In this document: one piece after another, positions 24,419-36,800 of the stretch
How the letters are laid out: each line of letters begins with the position of its first letter
Position numbering within the stretch: position 1 is the stretch's first letter
Source: Haemonchus contortus
Lineage: Eukaryota > Nematoda > Chromadorea > Rhabditida > Trichostrongylidae
NCBI GenBank assembly: GCA_000469685.2
Contig: LS997566.1
Location: 7,546,491 to 7,610,490, forward strand
DNA length: 64,000 bases
Direction: 5' to 3'
Program-made: the position numbers and the translations under genes
The notes under the pieces: model-generated
What the model was told of the DNA's origin: nothing
What the model saw: only the letters and a program-made list of their open reading frames with translations
Database searches by the model: none

Positions 24419-27258
24419 GTGTTCACCGGTGTATACTTATAATAAAATTTTTGTTTCCCTTATTCTTGCTACTGGTAGGGGTTCAGGTTCCGATTAGTTA
24501 TATTTTTCCAAAAGGTTGCGATGTTTATTTTTTACGGAAACGCAGCTGCCAATCAAAAGAAATGTCTCATCTTTGCATATCGATTGTGGCCATTGGAAGA
24601 TATATAACGCTTGAACCAACCAGCACGGGTATGAGTCTGACTGATTCCCTTCGTTCCTGGTAAACTGCCCTTCTCCTTCTTCTAGAAATCGATTCTGGTT
24701 TGTGTTATATAGTACCACGTAAATGAATTGCTGTGTTGCTCAAGGTTGGAATGGAGCAAAGAAGCTCCCATGAACAGTTGAACAGAGTTGATTTATTTTT
24801 TCTGTCGTAGCATTGTCATCGTTTCTTTTAACACGATTTTTTTTCAATCTCTCCCATGTTCAGATTTTGTGAAAGAATACTAACAAGAACTGGTCATCAT
24901 TAATAACCATGGTAGGGGTAATCGATAAGTGAGCGAAAATACCGCGACATACTATGGAATGTAAGTTCGGTCTTGACGCAATAAAAGCACTGTATTGATT
25001 GCCGCACGCGTGCACATGCGTCACAGCGAGACATTTTTCTTTTGCCTATCCCAGCAGAGCGACTTGCAACGACGAAAAGTTGATGGAGGGAGCCAATCCA
25101 ATGTGCTCCGTTCCTTCAGCGCTGGGAGCTAGAGAGCAGAGAGGGTTGGGGCGCTGGCTTCGCATTCCCAGAAACGTGTCGTGGTGCTTAGAAACAATTT
25201 TGAGCCAACGCCTTGGAGTTAACCGTGACCAGAAGGAATTGGCGTCGGGATACTATCCACTGAGAGGACGTGGACGAGGGTGCACAAACGCACGACCCCC
25301 TTTATCTATATTTTCATCATTTTTAATTTGCATTTTCAGTATATCCCTCTGTTATACTGATTGAGATCTGGCAGGAATTGCGAGCTTACTTTGAGTCCTC
25401 TTAACCATTAGAATGGACTCGGTTACAATGATACTACACCAAAAGTCATTTCACTTAATTTTTGACAGTTTTTTCATCATGTGCATGCCTTCGATTTTTT
25501 ACCCTACTCTTATGGATGCGTCTGTAGAAGCTCATTGAATGTCAAGTGCGTGATTGCCAGTAAACCAAGTTCTAGTTCATGTGTACTGTCGTTAGCATGT
25601 GACTTGGCACAGAGCAGTGATTCTGCTTAACTGTTGTCCATTCTTGCGTAGGCGTTATGGAGTTTGATGAAAGAAGTTCTGGAACTCATGGAGTATGAGC
25701 CTATTGACGTTGTCATTGAAGCATCGTGGCCAATTTCTCTAGCGCTTTCACATTAATTGGCCCTCGCTTGTTATCGATCAACTGCTCTATCAACGTCGGG
25801 TTTTTTGAATGCTATTTAGATACCGAATTTCTTTTTTCTTTCAAATGAACTGAGGCTAGAATCGTGACCAGAGTATCGAAGCGAAACCTTTAGCACATCC
25901 GTACTTTTTATTGTTGCGATCAGGTTCGTCGCCACCACTAGTCGCCTTCGGGACAGGTTGTTTTTGCCTTTTCACTCTGTTAACATTCCAAAGTGTACCG
26001 ATCGGGCCACACGTGATGAAATAGCATGAGTCAGGGTTGTTTGCCCCTTTCCCCCACATGTCGATTCCGTTCGTATACGTTACAAACGCTGCCCTCTTTT
26101 CCTACACGATTCGTGCTGTAGAGCAATTTCATACCCTTCCATTAAAAGCTTTTCTGATCGGAATGGCAAAAGATTTTGTTGCGAATCAAACAATTTGCAT
26201 GTTTATTAGTATTGATCACAAAATGACGCACTTTGGATTATTTGTCGGACACAGGTCTTTTTTAACTGGCAAACTGAGTATTATGCTCATTCTTCTCTTG
26301 TGGACGACTAGCGAACAGTGGGATTTAACAGGACTTTTCCTTATGGTTTCTCCCATATTTTCTCATCGACTTTCCCAGGTAATGTACAACGATGAGGCTA
26401 TGGTTATCGTCTTCTACCAGGTTTTCCACATTGTACTCCTACATATTCCCGCTAGATCATATTTCTCTTCAGATCCTGATTATGGCGCATTTTCCTAATT
26501 CTAATTCATCACCAGATTTGCGGCTGTGGTTTTGTTACTATGGTGAAGATATGTGCGATTAAATACTAAAAGGTTTTCTTTCTCATCCGCCGTCGTTTCG
26601 CTATTAGTGGAATTGACTTCGTTACTCTGTTGTCAAAGCCGCGTGCGTCAGAGAAGAAAATCCAACCCTATAATCTCCTGTTGCATCCCGCCGTTGACTC
26701 TCAGTCAAAGTGATGAATAATATGTTTCGATTTCCCATACTTTCTAGTTAATCTGCACTAGAGTTGCTCTTTCAGGTATTCACTTAAAAATGTAGTTCGT
26801 CATTGTTACTCGCCTTTATGTCACATTCACCGGAAAAAGCCATTTCCCGTTCTTTGAATCGCGTTCTACTTCCTTCACTTCTTCAGTACATGCTGCTTAT
26901 AAGGCAAAGGTTCCCTTGACCTAATTATTATTGGATTCTTTATGTTTTTCTACGTCAAAGTTGTCAGCCCGTTATATTAATGCAATGCAATTTTATATGA
27001 ATGCCGTTTATTGTCCCAAGGAAGACCTCTATTCTTATGCATGGCTTTCAAGAGCTTCCTAAGTGTGTGTTTATCGTCGCTGCTGTTTCTCCATCTTGTT
27101 TGCTAGAATCTATTCGGTTCCTTTTGCTTATTTTCGGTGTAATCTTATGATATCGTCGGGCTATTGTAAGGCAACCTCTTCTTTAGTGTATTCGGTTTTT
27201 TCCAGGTTCAAGTGCCTCCTGTTCGTGTTGCATCTTCTACGCAACTCCGCAATAAGAA
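24419..27258. other. Upstream region of snb-1, no confident gene
   Basis: Two longer plus-strand frames lie here: 24999-25364 (121 codons) and 26037-26498 (153 codons, hydrophobic). Neither has a domain I recognise or clear splice context, so I do not call genes. The region may include the snb-1 promoter and 5' non-coding exons. Confidence 0.35.
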
Positions 27259-27265
27259 ATGGAAG
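27259..27265 (+). other. Candidate first coding exon of snb-1
   Basis: ATGGAAG followed by a GTAAT donor at 27266. It would supply Met-Glu and the first base of a Gly codon, giving the correct phase for the exon at 29535 and an overall length of 110 residues. Such a short motif can occur by chance. The first exon could lie elsewhere upstream. Confidence 0.25.
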
Positions 27266-27486
27266 GTAATATTGATTGTGAAACTATTTTTTTCTGATTA
27301 GAGTATTCAAAGAATTGGGGTTTGATAGGGTTAAGTTTGCTTATTGGCCTAAGGATGCCATGACTCGGTAAGTTACGGTTGTTATTTACGTACCAGGCGG
27401 CTACGCACGCTCTCGCGCGCGCTAGGGGCTCTAGCCATGAGAGACGGAGCCGCATGAGCTGATTTTCATTATAGACCTTTATCGGA

Positions 27487-28560
27487 TTTATGAGTTTCCG
27501 CTCAAACCCCGCCTCCTGTAGGCGGAGTCTGGTCCTGCCACCACCATAAGTATTCCCATCCTGTCGCCTGTACTCCTAACACGTTTGAAGTCTCTAGGTC
27601 TATGGGGACAGGAGTTAAGAGTTTTCGCACAAACCCCGCTCCTTGTGGGCGGAGTCTGGTTCTACCACCCACCTTAAGTTTCCCCATCGTGGTTTCTGTA
27701 CTCCTACCAAGTTTGGACTTTCTAGGTCCATGGGGACGGGAGTTATGAATTTCCGCACAAACCCCGCCCCTTGTGGGCGGAGTCTGGTTCTGCCACCCAC
27801 CATACGTTTTGCCACCATGGCGCCTGTACTCCTACCAAGTTTGAACTTTCTAGGTCCATTGGGACAGAATTATGAATTTTCACCCAAACCCCGCCCATTG
27901 TGGGCGGAGTCCGGTCTTGCCACCCACCATAGGTATTCCCATCCTGTCGCCTGTACTCCTACCAAGTTTGAACTTTCTCGGTCCATGGGGACGGGAGTTA
28001 TGAATTTCCGCACAAACCACGCCCCTTGTGGGTGGAGTCTGGTTCTGCCACCCACCATGAGTTTTGCCTCCATGACGCCTGTACCCCTACCAAATTTGAA
28101 CTCTCTACGTGCATGGGAACCGGAATTATGGATTTTCGTATATAAATGTAAGAAGGGATGTGAGCTTCGAGGCACGCTCCGCCCATTGTGGGCGGGCCTC
28201 CGCTGACGTCATTTCTGCTGGAGACACCTCCGACAATGTTCCTCCCACATCAACTTTTTCCTGCTCTGTAGGCTTTCTCCAAACCGAGTTATAAATGTTT
28301 TAATAAAGCATTGCAGTTTTGAAGAACGCCCCGCCCATCGGGGGTGGGTCTCCCCAGTTCGATCTAACTTACCAATGCACACCTCAAGCCACCTTTAAAC
28401 CCCAATTTTGAGGCCGTCTTGTGGCTGAATTTGAAATCATGGTCCTCGGTAGGGCTCATTTCGAGGCACGCCACGCCCACTGTGGGCGGGGCTCCGCCAA
28501 GCTGGTGTGTGTTTTATACTTCTCGAGACCTGGCCCACCCATCCCACACTTGACCCGGTC
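27487..28560 (+). repeat. GC-rich tandem array (~125-bp unit)
   Basis: At least five degenerate units of about 125 bp, each containing AACCCCGCC-CTTGTGGGCGG, AGTCTGG-TCTGCCACCCACC, CTGTACTCCTACCAAGTTTG and GGTCCATGGGGAC. They are followed by looser copies of the GCCC-TGTGGGCGGGCTCC core at 28170, 28322 and 28460. Long open frames through the array are a by-product of the repeat. The same unit, inverted, occurs at 40300-40800. It lies in the snb-1 5' flank or first intron. Confidence 0.8.
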
Positions 28561-28595
28561 TCTCCAGGCAGATCTAAAGGAGCTAAGGAATTTCG

Positions 28596-28665
28596 TGACA
28601 GACATACAGACAGACAGACAGACAGACGGACAGACAGACAGACAGACAGACTAAGCGCTTTATAG
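28596..28665 (+). repeat. (CAGA)n microsatellite with AAGCGCTTTATA end
   Basis: About 14 CAGA-type tetranucleotides followed by CTAAGCGCTTTATAGTAAGT. The mirror arrangement (TTTATATAAAGCGCT then CTGT repeats) opens the related block at 40226. This suggests the microsatellite is an integral terminal part of one repeat element. Confidence 0.8.
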
Positions 28666-29534
28666 TAAGTAGGATCTTTACTTCTCAAATCAATTCTAAT
28701 ACCAAGCTGTTGTTCCATTCCTCAACGAAAACCGTCTTGCCGTAAAGGAATCCTTATTCGGGGTAATCGAACTATTACCTACTTATTGGCCCCTCTACAT
28801 TGCTTCCTTCGATGGCAAATGCAGTTATCACCTTGTCTCTGAAAGCCCCTTTTTTGAGAATGAACAGCTGCAGCGGAAAATTGGGATTACTAGCATTGCG
28901 TAGCAAATTTTGGACTTGGAAGTAGATACCCCTGTTGCGGTGGATCCTAGTAGGTTGCTTTTGTTGAGTATACGTGGTACCGCTAAAACCCTCTAGTTAC
29001 CATTGCCGAAGTTGAGCAAGGTGGGAACGACGGCATTTTATTACATTGGGACCAACGCAGGGGAATCGGAGGTGCTAATACTATCGTAACGAAATGTCTT
29101 TTCTTCTTTCTTTGCAATTTTTATCAATCTCAAAATTCTTTGGTGCTTGACAGCAGGTTAGAAAAGGGGTGTTAGTTTTGTTCTTGAATGCATGCCTTGA
29201 GTGTTTGACCCATCGTTTTGCTGCTGTTTACTAATACGAACAAAGCAAAGCTGGAATTTCGTTTTCTGCTTAATTTTAATTAAGACTCACGCCTTCGTAG
29301 ATTCTGAATCATACCAGCAAACATTGTTTAATAAATACAAATACTATATGATATGCATACAAAGGGTCATAAGCTACTTACAATCAGTTTGTTGCCGCTG
29401 GTACTCTTGCATTGATACAACGCAAATTGTTCTTTGTTATTTTTGTCTAATTCTGTTTTATGTGTAATCTCGGTCCTGTACTTATGAATATATAGAAAAA
29501 GAAAAATCTAGCAAATACTGAAAGCTTTATTTAG

Positions 29535-30218
29535 GCCAAGGAGATGCAGCGGCTGCTGGTGCCGGAGGTAGTCAGGGACCACGACCATCTAACAAACGCC
29601 TTCAGCAAACACAGGCACAGGTCGACGAAGTAGTGGGAATTATGAAGGTACTGTACCACCCGTGATTCGAACTTTAGATCTAATTTCTTTATGCATGCTT
29701 AAAATTTGAGCTAACGGATAAAGTGCTGAACTAGGAGAGGAGGGATATTGTATGACTATTTTGACGATTCGTTCTAAGTTTCTTAAAACTGTACCTTATC
29801 GTCACGACATTTCGGGAAATTTGATGTAAAATTAATAGTTAAAGTGTCATTAATTGAACTTTTATTTATTGGTGCTTGTTATTGATTGAAATGATTATGA
29901 ATCAACTTTTGTATTGTGATTGCGGTATCACAGGTGAACGTAGAAAAAGTGCTGGAACGTGATCAGAAGCTCTCTCAACTTGACGACCGTGCCGATGCTC
30001 TGCAGGTTCAGCTTCATTCCATCTTTTTCAATTCATTCGGGTCTGATGCGTTGAATAATTAAAACCGAGAATTTCAGGAAGGAGCGTCCCAATTTGAGAA
30101 ATCTGCGGCAACACTCAAGAGAAAATACTGGTGGAAGAACATCAAAATGATGATTATAATGTGCGCAATCACAGTGATCCTGATCATTATCATTGTTCTG
30201 TGGGCAGGTGGAAAGTAA
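29535..30218 (+). CDS. snb-1: Synaptobrevin / VAMP, R-SNARE (SNB-1)
   Basis: Vesicle-membrane R-SNARE that pairs with syntaxin 1 and SNAP-25 to fuse synaptic and other secretory vesicles. Three exons are secure: 29535-29647, 29934-30005 and 30078-30218 (TAA), all with GT/AG boundaries and consistent phase. The first, encoding only two or three residues, lies upstream (candidate 27259-27265). A Gly/Ala-rich head (about 20 residues) leads to [19 protein letters not shown], the SNARE heptads with the zero-layer Arg in LDDRADAL, the juxtamembrane [10 protein letters not shown] and a C-terminal anchor [19 protein letters not shown] ending GGK. It is almost identical to C. elegans SNB-1 as I know it (109 residues versus about 110 here). 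The identification is certain; only the start is open. Confidence 0.97.
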
Positions 30219-30865
30219 ACGTGGACGAATGTGTTGTATAATGCTGCCCATCCGCTGCAACTATATTCTGCTAAACCGTCGTCACGCTTACATTCTAAAC
30301 GTTTTTGACAGGCCTCAGTTTTGGTAACTGAATATTATCCTAAATGAGGTTGTGTTCAATGATGCTTTTTCTTCTCGTAGGCGAATATGTTCGTTTTTCT
30401 TGACTGTCCGTTTGATAATATGTTCAAATATATTCGTTTTACCCAAAGTTTAGGTAGTATTGTCCTACAATAATGTTCAGTCTATGTTATGAGACGTTGT
30501 AAGTTCCTCATCATGCACCAATGTTTTATTCCAGAAATATTTTCAATCATACATAATTTATTATATTTATGTAGTTACGTACTATCGGTTCGTAGTCGGC
30601 TCTCCTTGACGATGTTTCCACGTTTTGATTTTTCATACACAATATCTGATGGTAGTAGTCGATAGTCGTGATCGTGTATATGATTCCAATAAAGGTTTGT
30701 TCCCATTTGTTTGCAACAAAGATACAGTCCGATGGCGGTTTATGCTTTCTTCCTAGAGAGAACTGTCTGTGGTTTGTGAAACCCTCTTTGAATGGAGAAC
30801 TCACCATGTTATATGTAGGATTCATTCGTCGATCCAGCATCAGGATCTTTCGAGTGGGTCTCGAA
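30219..30865. other. snb-1 3' UTR and syx-18 upstream region
   Basis: 647 bases between the snb-1 stop and the syx-18 start codon. An AATAAA lies at 30688-30693, rather far from the snb-1 stop. No other feature seen. Confidence 0.4.
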
Positions 30866-33800
30866 ATGCCAACAGACCGGACACCGTATTTCAGGGCTCA
30901 CGTAAAAACGCTTATAAGTCAAGGTGTTGAAGAGAATGGCGCAGGAAAGCCAGGTAGGAACCATAGTAGCAACTAGAGTATGGTTTGATTTTCTTCAAAA
31001 CATAAGCACGGAGACCAGTCACATCTGGGAAGTTCTCCTGAAGCCATGATGGCAGAATTAATCTGGTAGCGCAACCCTTTGATCATGAGCCCTTGTCGGA
31101 GGGGAAAGTAGAGGGCAGATAGACTTGACTAGCTAATGTTACGGATTGATCGCGAAGGGGGCAACAGAGTCAAATCGCCAGCCTGTAAGACAAAGATTCT
31201 GCTATCTTGGTTTTGACGTAACTTGGGCTGAAATTCTGGTATTAACCATTACTTTTGGTTTGACGAAGGAGATTTACTAGCATGTTGATTTCAATATAGA
31301 CAAGAGTTAATGCAGTTTTTTTTGATAGAATTATTCTATTGAATAAAATGGCATTCGTTGCTGTTCAGATCATCCAAGCGTATCGCTCGCTTACAAAAAA
31401 ATGGCAGCCCATGCATTTACTCTTGGGAAGGATTTGGCTGCATTTCGGCAGGTATGATCTTTTCAAAGGGTTTTCTAGCCATAGCAGTTTTCGGTGTATG
31501 AAATAATTTAGGTAGTGCTAAATCGACGTCGTGACTATTTGTCATTCAATTCTCCGGCTCCTACGATGAATGAATCGGATAGAGACGAGTTTGATAGAGA
31601 TACCGAGAAAGTGAGCTCAGAATTTCTTTTATTTTTACTACTATGTTCTGTCTTCACCTATTTCTTGTTAACAGTCCTCTGTTCGATCTTTATCTTTATC
31701 TTTCGGAGACATCCAGGAAGTCGGTAACGGGATTAAGTTCATAAGGACCCTCACCAACACTTTTTCGAAAATCTGGGGTGGTTGGATGGTTGGGAAGTTT
31801 CCTTTTGATTTCAAATAGTGATGAATGATGATGATTTTTTTCGCTGATTAACTGAACCTCCGCTTCAAACTGGAGCCATAACCCTCCCAGAATAAGGTGG
31901 AGAGGTGGTGCCTGAACTCGCTGCTTTTTTTTGCCCTAAGAGCTAGGCATAACGCTTCCGTAGTCTGTCCTTTCAATCTGTGAGTGGGAATGCTTTTCAA
32001 CGTCATTGTTCCTATATAAGCTGAAGGTCTTTAAAAAATTTTCATCTTCATGCTCGACTGTTATTAACTGCTCAGCTCCTTCATTTTAGGCGCTATCTCA
32101 ATTCGGTCTCGCAATTCGTCGATTTTCTTCACAAACCGCAGGGGATTTGCTTACGGCTAAAGAGGAGAAGAAACATTTGTCTGTTGTCGCCGATTTGCTG
32201 AGCACTCAACTGAAACGCATTGCCAAAATTGTAACGGACATGAGGTGAGATATTTCTCTTTGCCTGGCTAGTTAGTATTTTCGAGTTCAATGACTTCACT
32301 GAGAGCTGGGAGCGGCTCCATTTAGACTTTGCCTTGGAATATTGCCAATTTGCAACATCTTTTTCACGCCTTCCGCCGTACGCTTCAACATTCAGTGCCA
32401 TTTCACCGCTAACAAAGCATGGAGAGTTGGCGCGACACTACTAATGTACTAAATAGAGCAGTATATATGTAGATTGCGTTTCCTAACTCGATCTCACCTA
32501 GTAGAAGTTGCTCGGTGTTGAACGAAATTTTCCAGGGTGCGCCATGTACACAACTTCTACTCATTACTGTAAAGTGATTGTATTTGGGACCTTCACAGTG
32601 ACTTGAATGGGCCTGTCATTGGTGACAAATTTCTATGTCTATGAACTGGATTTTACATTTTTTTGGAAATTCTCGCTATCCGATAGGTATCTGGTCACCT
32701 GTCAGATAAAAAGATTTGGCCCTAATGGCAAGAACAGAGTGCTCGTATAGGATAGGACAAGTAGCCATTACGAACGTCCAGGCAAGATAGGAACGAGCGC
32801 CATAGTTGTTAGGAGAATTATGCCGAGAAAACGCATCCAACTTAAATACGAAGCTACTGGGTATTTTCAGAATCCAGCGGGGTTTGATTGTATTGGTTAC
32901 AACACTAATGGGGTCGAGCGCTTGCTGAAAAAAGGTGCCTCGTCCTTTTTCTGTGGGATATGTAGGGTGTAGAGAATGTCAAAGCTTTTGTGATTAGAGA
33001 TGAGGAGGTCTGGGATTATTTGTTAACTCAGATTTCTGAATGTATTTAAAATCTTTGCTAGAAATTTTTTTCTGGAAGCCATGCTTAGGTTCTTCATGGT
33101 AGCGGTCAAAGTGTCGTGCTGTGGCATTAGAGGTCGTAAAGTAGAGAGGAAGGAAACGGCATATAAGTTGGTTACGTAAGTGGGGTGAAAGGAAAAGGCT
33201 TCGAAATCTAACTTCACATTTCGACCCGGATGATTGATATCCAATGCTGGCTCACTTCAATAGCCTTAAAGAAATGGGAAGACGGAATGACTACTTCTAT
33301 GTATTCTTAAAATAGCCATAAAATAAATGTTATGAAACTCTTTTTCTCCTTCGAGATGTCATTTGACACAAAGCGGTCCTCCTTGTGCCTTTCTGCCTTT
33401 TTGATAGGTCGATGCATAATTACTGCGACTTTTTCGCGGCTTCTTTTCTTTCCATACAATTTCAATATCGAAGTCGGGATTTTTATAGAAATAAGCTACT
33501 CGCTTTCCTTCATAGAAATATGTCTAGAAAGTCACCTTCTCACTCGCCACGTTATGCTCTATTACTTCGAGAAATGATGGAAGGTGGCACACTCATTACG
33601 CGATCTCAATCAGCTTTTTCCCGATGGAATTGTCAGTCAAAGCCAACTGAAGACTGGGATTTGCTCCTAAATTGCCATATTGACCCGCAGAAACCCTATA
33701 AGTTATCACGTCACCCGTTCGTTGAAAGATTGGCTAGCAAACAGGCCTTACGGCGAAATGGATGACTTGGTGGCCGATGTGAAGGTGAGGATCGCCTTCA

Positions 33801-36800
33801 AGGACCGAAACTTCTTCGCAGGTGAAATCCGGCTTTCTAGAAAATGGGAAGCTCTGCTTGATATAGACGGATATAGAGGTGAATACGTTCTGGAGTAATT
33901 ATTCGAACATGTATTTGCTAAATATTTTCATGCTTCTTTTCAATAAAATTCGCTGAAAAAAATTCGCAATAATTATGCATCAACCTAATACAATTTACCC
34001 CTGATCAACTCAGCTCAAGCAGTGAATTCTTAAGGTGGTGTCTGATGATTAGTGCACTTTCCATGTCCCATGGGAGAGAGTTTTCAAAGTGAAATTTCGA
34101 GGAGAAATTAGCCGTGCATGATTTTGAACTTTTGCGTGGAAACTGATGCCTTAGAGGACGGAACTGGGTAGGATTTCTTTTTCTGGGGTCCGTAGATAGT
34201 GAACATGCATGGGAAAAATGTGATACAATCATGAATATTGGATCGTACCTGCAAGTCTCGCGTAAGTCGCTCAGCTATGTGGTTGTCCAAGGACAGTGAG
34301 CAACTCGCTATTGCATAACTCGGGGGGTTTTCGATTTTTTTTACTGCACTGTTGTCTTTTCCTTTGTTTACTAGTTTTCCGCGGAAAATATGAACATAGA
34401 CAAGGTAGTAATAGGGAAGAGAGGGGGGGGGGCGCTTTTTCCGGTCGCTCAATCTGAAGATCGAATCTCACATTCGTCTCGATTGAAGGCATCGAAAATT
34501 TTTTCTCATGAGATAAGTTGTTTTATTCCAAATTTCTATGTAGCCTACTAGGCTGTACATAGGCCGATTTCATCGAAGTCTAGTGTAAAGCAATAAATAT
34601 TTCAATTTTTAATTTTACTCTTATTTTTTCGCAATATCTCACTAAATATGGGCTGCGTGGCGCTACTCAAGAGGAGATTGTCATCTCTTCGAAAGAATGA
34701 AAGTGGAGGATGATGACTAGCTGAGTATGTTCAGGGAGCTCCTACGAAGGAAAGGGTGATCCAAATGTGAAATGATCTTTTTCGCAATAGAATTTGGAGT
34801 TGGTCTTGCGCGATAATTTAATATTTTTCTTCAGAGCTCTTCGTGTACGGAATGCTGCACAACAGCAGAAAGTGCAACGTCTATACAATCTCGTTGAAGC
34901 GAAGCAGAAACGAGATAAAGAAAAACAAGCTAATAATCCAGAGATGGTCTTCGCTCGCTCTTTTTCGCCCGACATCCAGTTCAGAAGGAGAGGGCATCGT
35001 AAGTGTAATCATTTTATTTTATTTCTTCTTTTATTTTATTTTGTAAAAATTTTTAATTCAATAAAATTTTATAAAATAGTTTTTTACGAATAAAAACTAA
35101 TTAATTTATAAAAGGGACTCAGATCAGGTGATGATGGTTAGGTGAGATTCTTGTCACATCGTCACATATGATGTAAGAAGCCAGAGCACGTATAATAATA
35201 AACCCCAATAAATCTGGATTTAAAGGGATCCTCACTTGTCGTCGTCGAGATTAACCGCCAAAGGAGATATCAATGAAGAAAGTGGCTGGCCGGATTCAAT
35301 AGCGCTTGTGGAGAGATTGGCTTGAGGCCGAACTTAGCGTAGACGATGTTCATGAGAAACGGATTGGTGCTGCTCCATCTCTGAATGCCTTAGTTACGTG
35401 TATCTAGGCCGAGAAGTCAATATGATGAACGACCTAGCACGGGAGCTGAGCAGAAGGAAACGAGGGTGTGAGGAGCATTCAAGAATATTGAGGGAGTAGT
35501 GAAGAAGACAACATCCGGCTCCATGCTCACCTTTTCGACACTGCTGTCCTTCCTGTTTTGACGTACGCTTCAGGAACTTGGACTCTTGTGAGACCTACAT
35601 CTTATTGGGTGGCTGGCTGCCAATGTACAAGGCGGGCGACTTCTACAATTACGGAAGGAAGACCTTTGTAAGACCGATTAGTGCCAATTATTTGTGGGCG
35701 GTTAGATGAACATACCAACGAAGAGGAAGCAGATCAAGCTGCTGAGTAGATTACACAGTTCATGCAGTTTTTTGAGATGGCAATGTGCCAAATGTTGCGC
35801 TATACGCTCACTCGTATTGTCTTGGGATCGAATCCCGCCTTGACACCCGATCAGGGAAAGAAGGCTAATTCAGTCATCACCACGTCAATGCTGGGGCGGG
35901 CGCATCGCACAACGAACTGGTCTACGCCAAAAGGCTTTCAACCTTCTATATTTAAGATTCTAATTTTGGTTTTGAGCAGCCTTAATAACCTGTAATCTAT
36001 TAGTACCATTGCACTGTAGTAGACGCTTCTATCCATTTATTTTTGCTTTATCCTAGTTATCCAAATTACAGATGACGCCCAGAAAGGCGTCAATTTGGCA
36101 GCTGAGTCGGTGCTGCCACACGATAAACCTGATGGCGTTTCGCATGATGGATGGGATTTGGGTGCGGCTACGCTCGATTTGGAGCAGAAGCATAATGAAG
36201 AAGGTGCCATTTAGGTTCTTGATTCTCAGCAGAATATTCAAGGGGACACCTTATCTGAGGGAAGGGTGTGATTGTCAGGAGTAGACTTTTCTAATGCATA
36301 TTCATAAAATACATTGCAGACCTTGATTCTTCCCTAACACCTCAAGAACGTACTCAGTTGATGGCTGAAAATGAAACCTTGTACGAGCGATATACCCATA
36401 TGCATTCCCAAATTGAGGGACTTGAAACGCAGATCTCCGAAATTCAACGACTTCAGGAAACGTTCGCCGAAAAGGTATGATTACTGACTGTTGATATAAT
36501 ATTGCATGGTAAGAGAGACATATTTTGCTTGTTACTGACGAATATGTTCTCACTTTTAAGATAATGGATCAGGAGAAGGATATTGAGATTATCAACGAAG
36601 CTGCGCTGCATACGTCAGAGAATTTGAAGGATGGCAATGAATGGATCCGCCAGGTAGTGTGACTGGGTAACAGTTTATGGCACAGTTCACGATCATTTTG
36701 GGTTATCCAGATTATGACGAAAATGAAAGCGAAGATCGAAAATAGTGCGATGGAGGGGAAGAAAACATGCGAATAGGTGTTTCCAAAGGGTAAAAGGCCT

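Noticed and set aside
24999..25364. 121-codon plus-strand ORF
   Set aside because: No recognised similarity. Could be 5' non-coding sequence of snb-1, but nothing shows this.
26037..26498. 153-codon hydrophobic ORF upstream of snb-1
   Set aside because: No recognisable domain, no clear splice context and AT-rich sequence that favours hydrophobic codons. Left as unassigned.
27643..28206. 187-codon plus-strand ORF
   Set aside because: It runs through the GC-rich tandem array; the repeated peptide is a by-product of the repeat, and the opposite strand is open in the same way.
28596..28651. CRISPR-like array
   Set aside because: A simple (CAGA)n microsatellite without spacers in a eukaryotic context.
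30219..30865. snb-1/syx-18 operon
   Set aside because: The 650-base gap and lack of a visible SL2-type context do not support an operon beyond adjacency.
33521..33763. 80-codon ORF as N-terminal part of a mariner transposase
   Set aside because: Lies in the mariner derivative, but I see no helix-turn-helix or other match in this frame; the transposase-like residues are in the overlapping frame.
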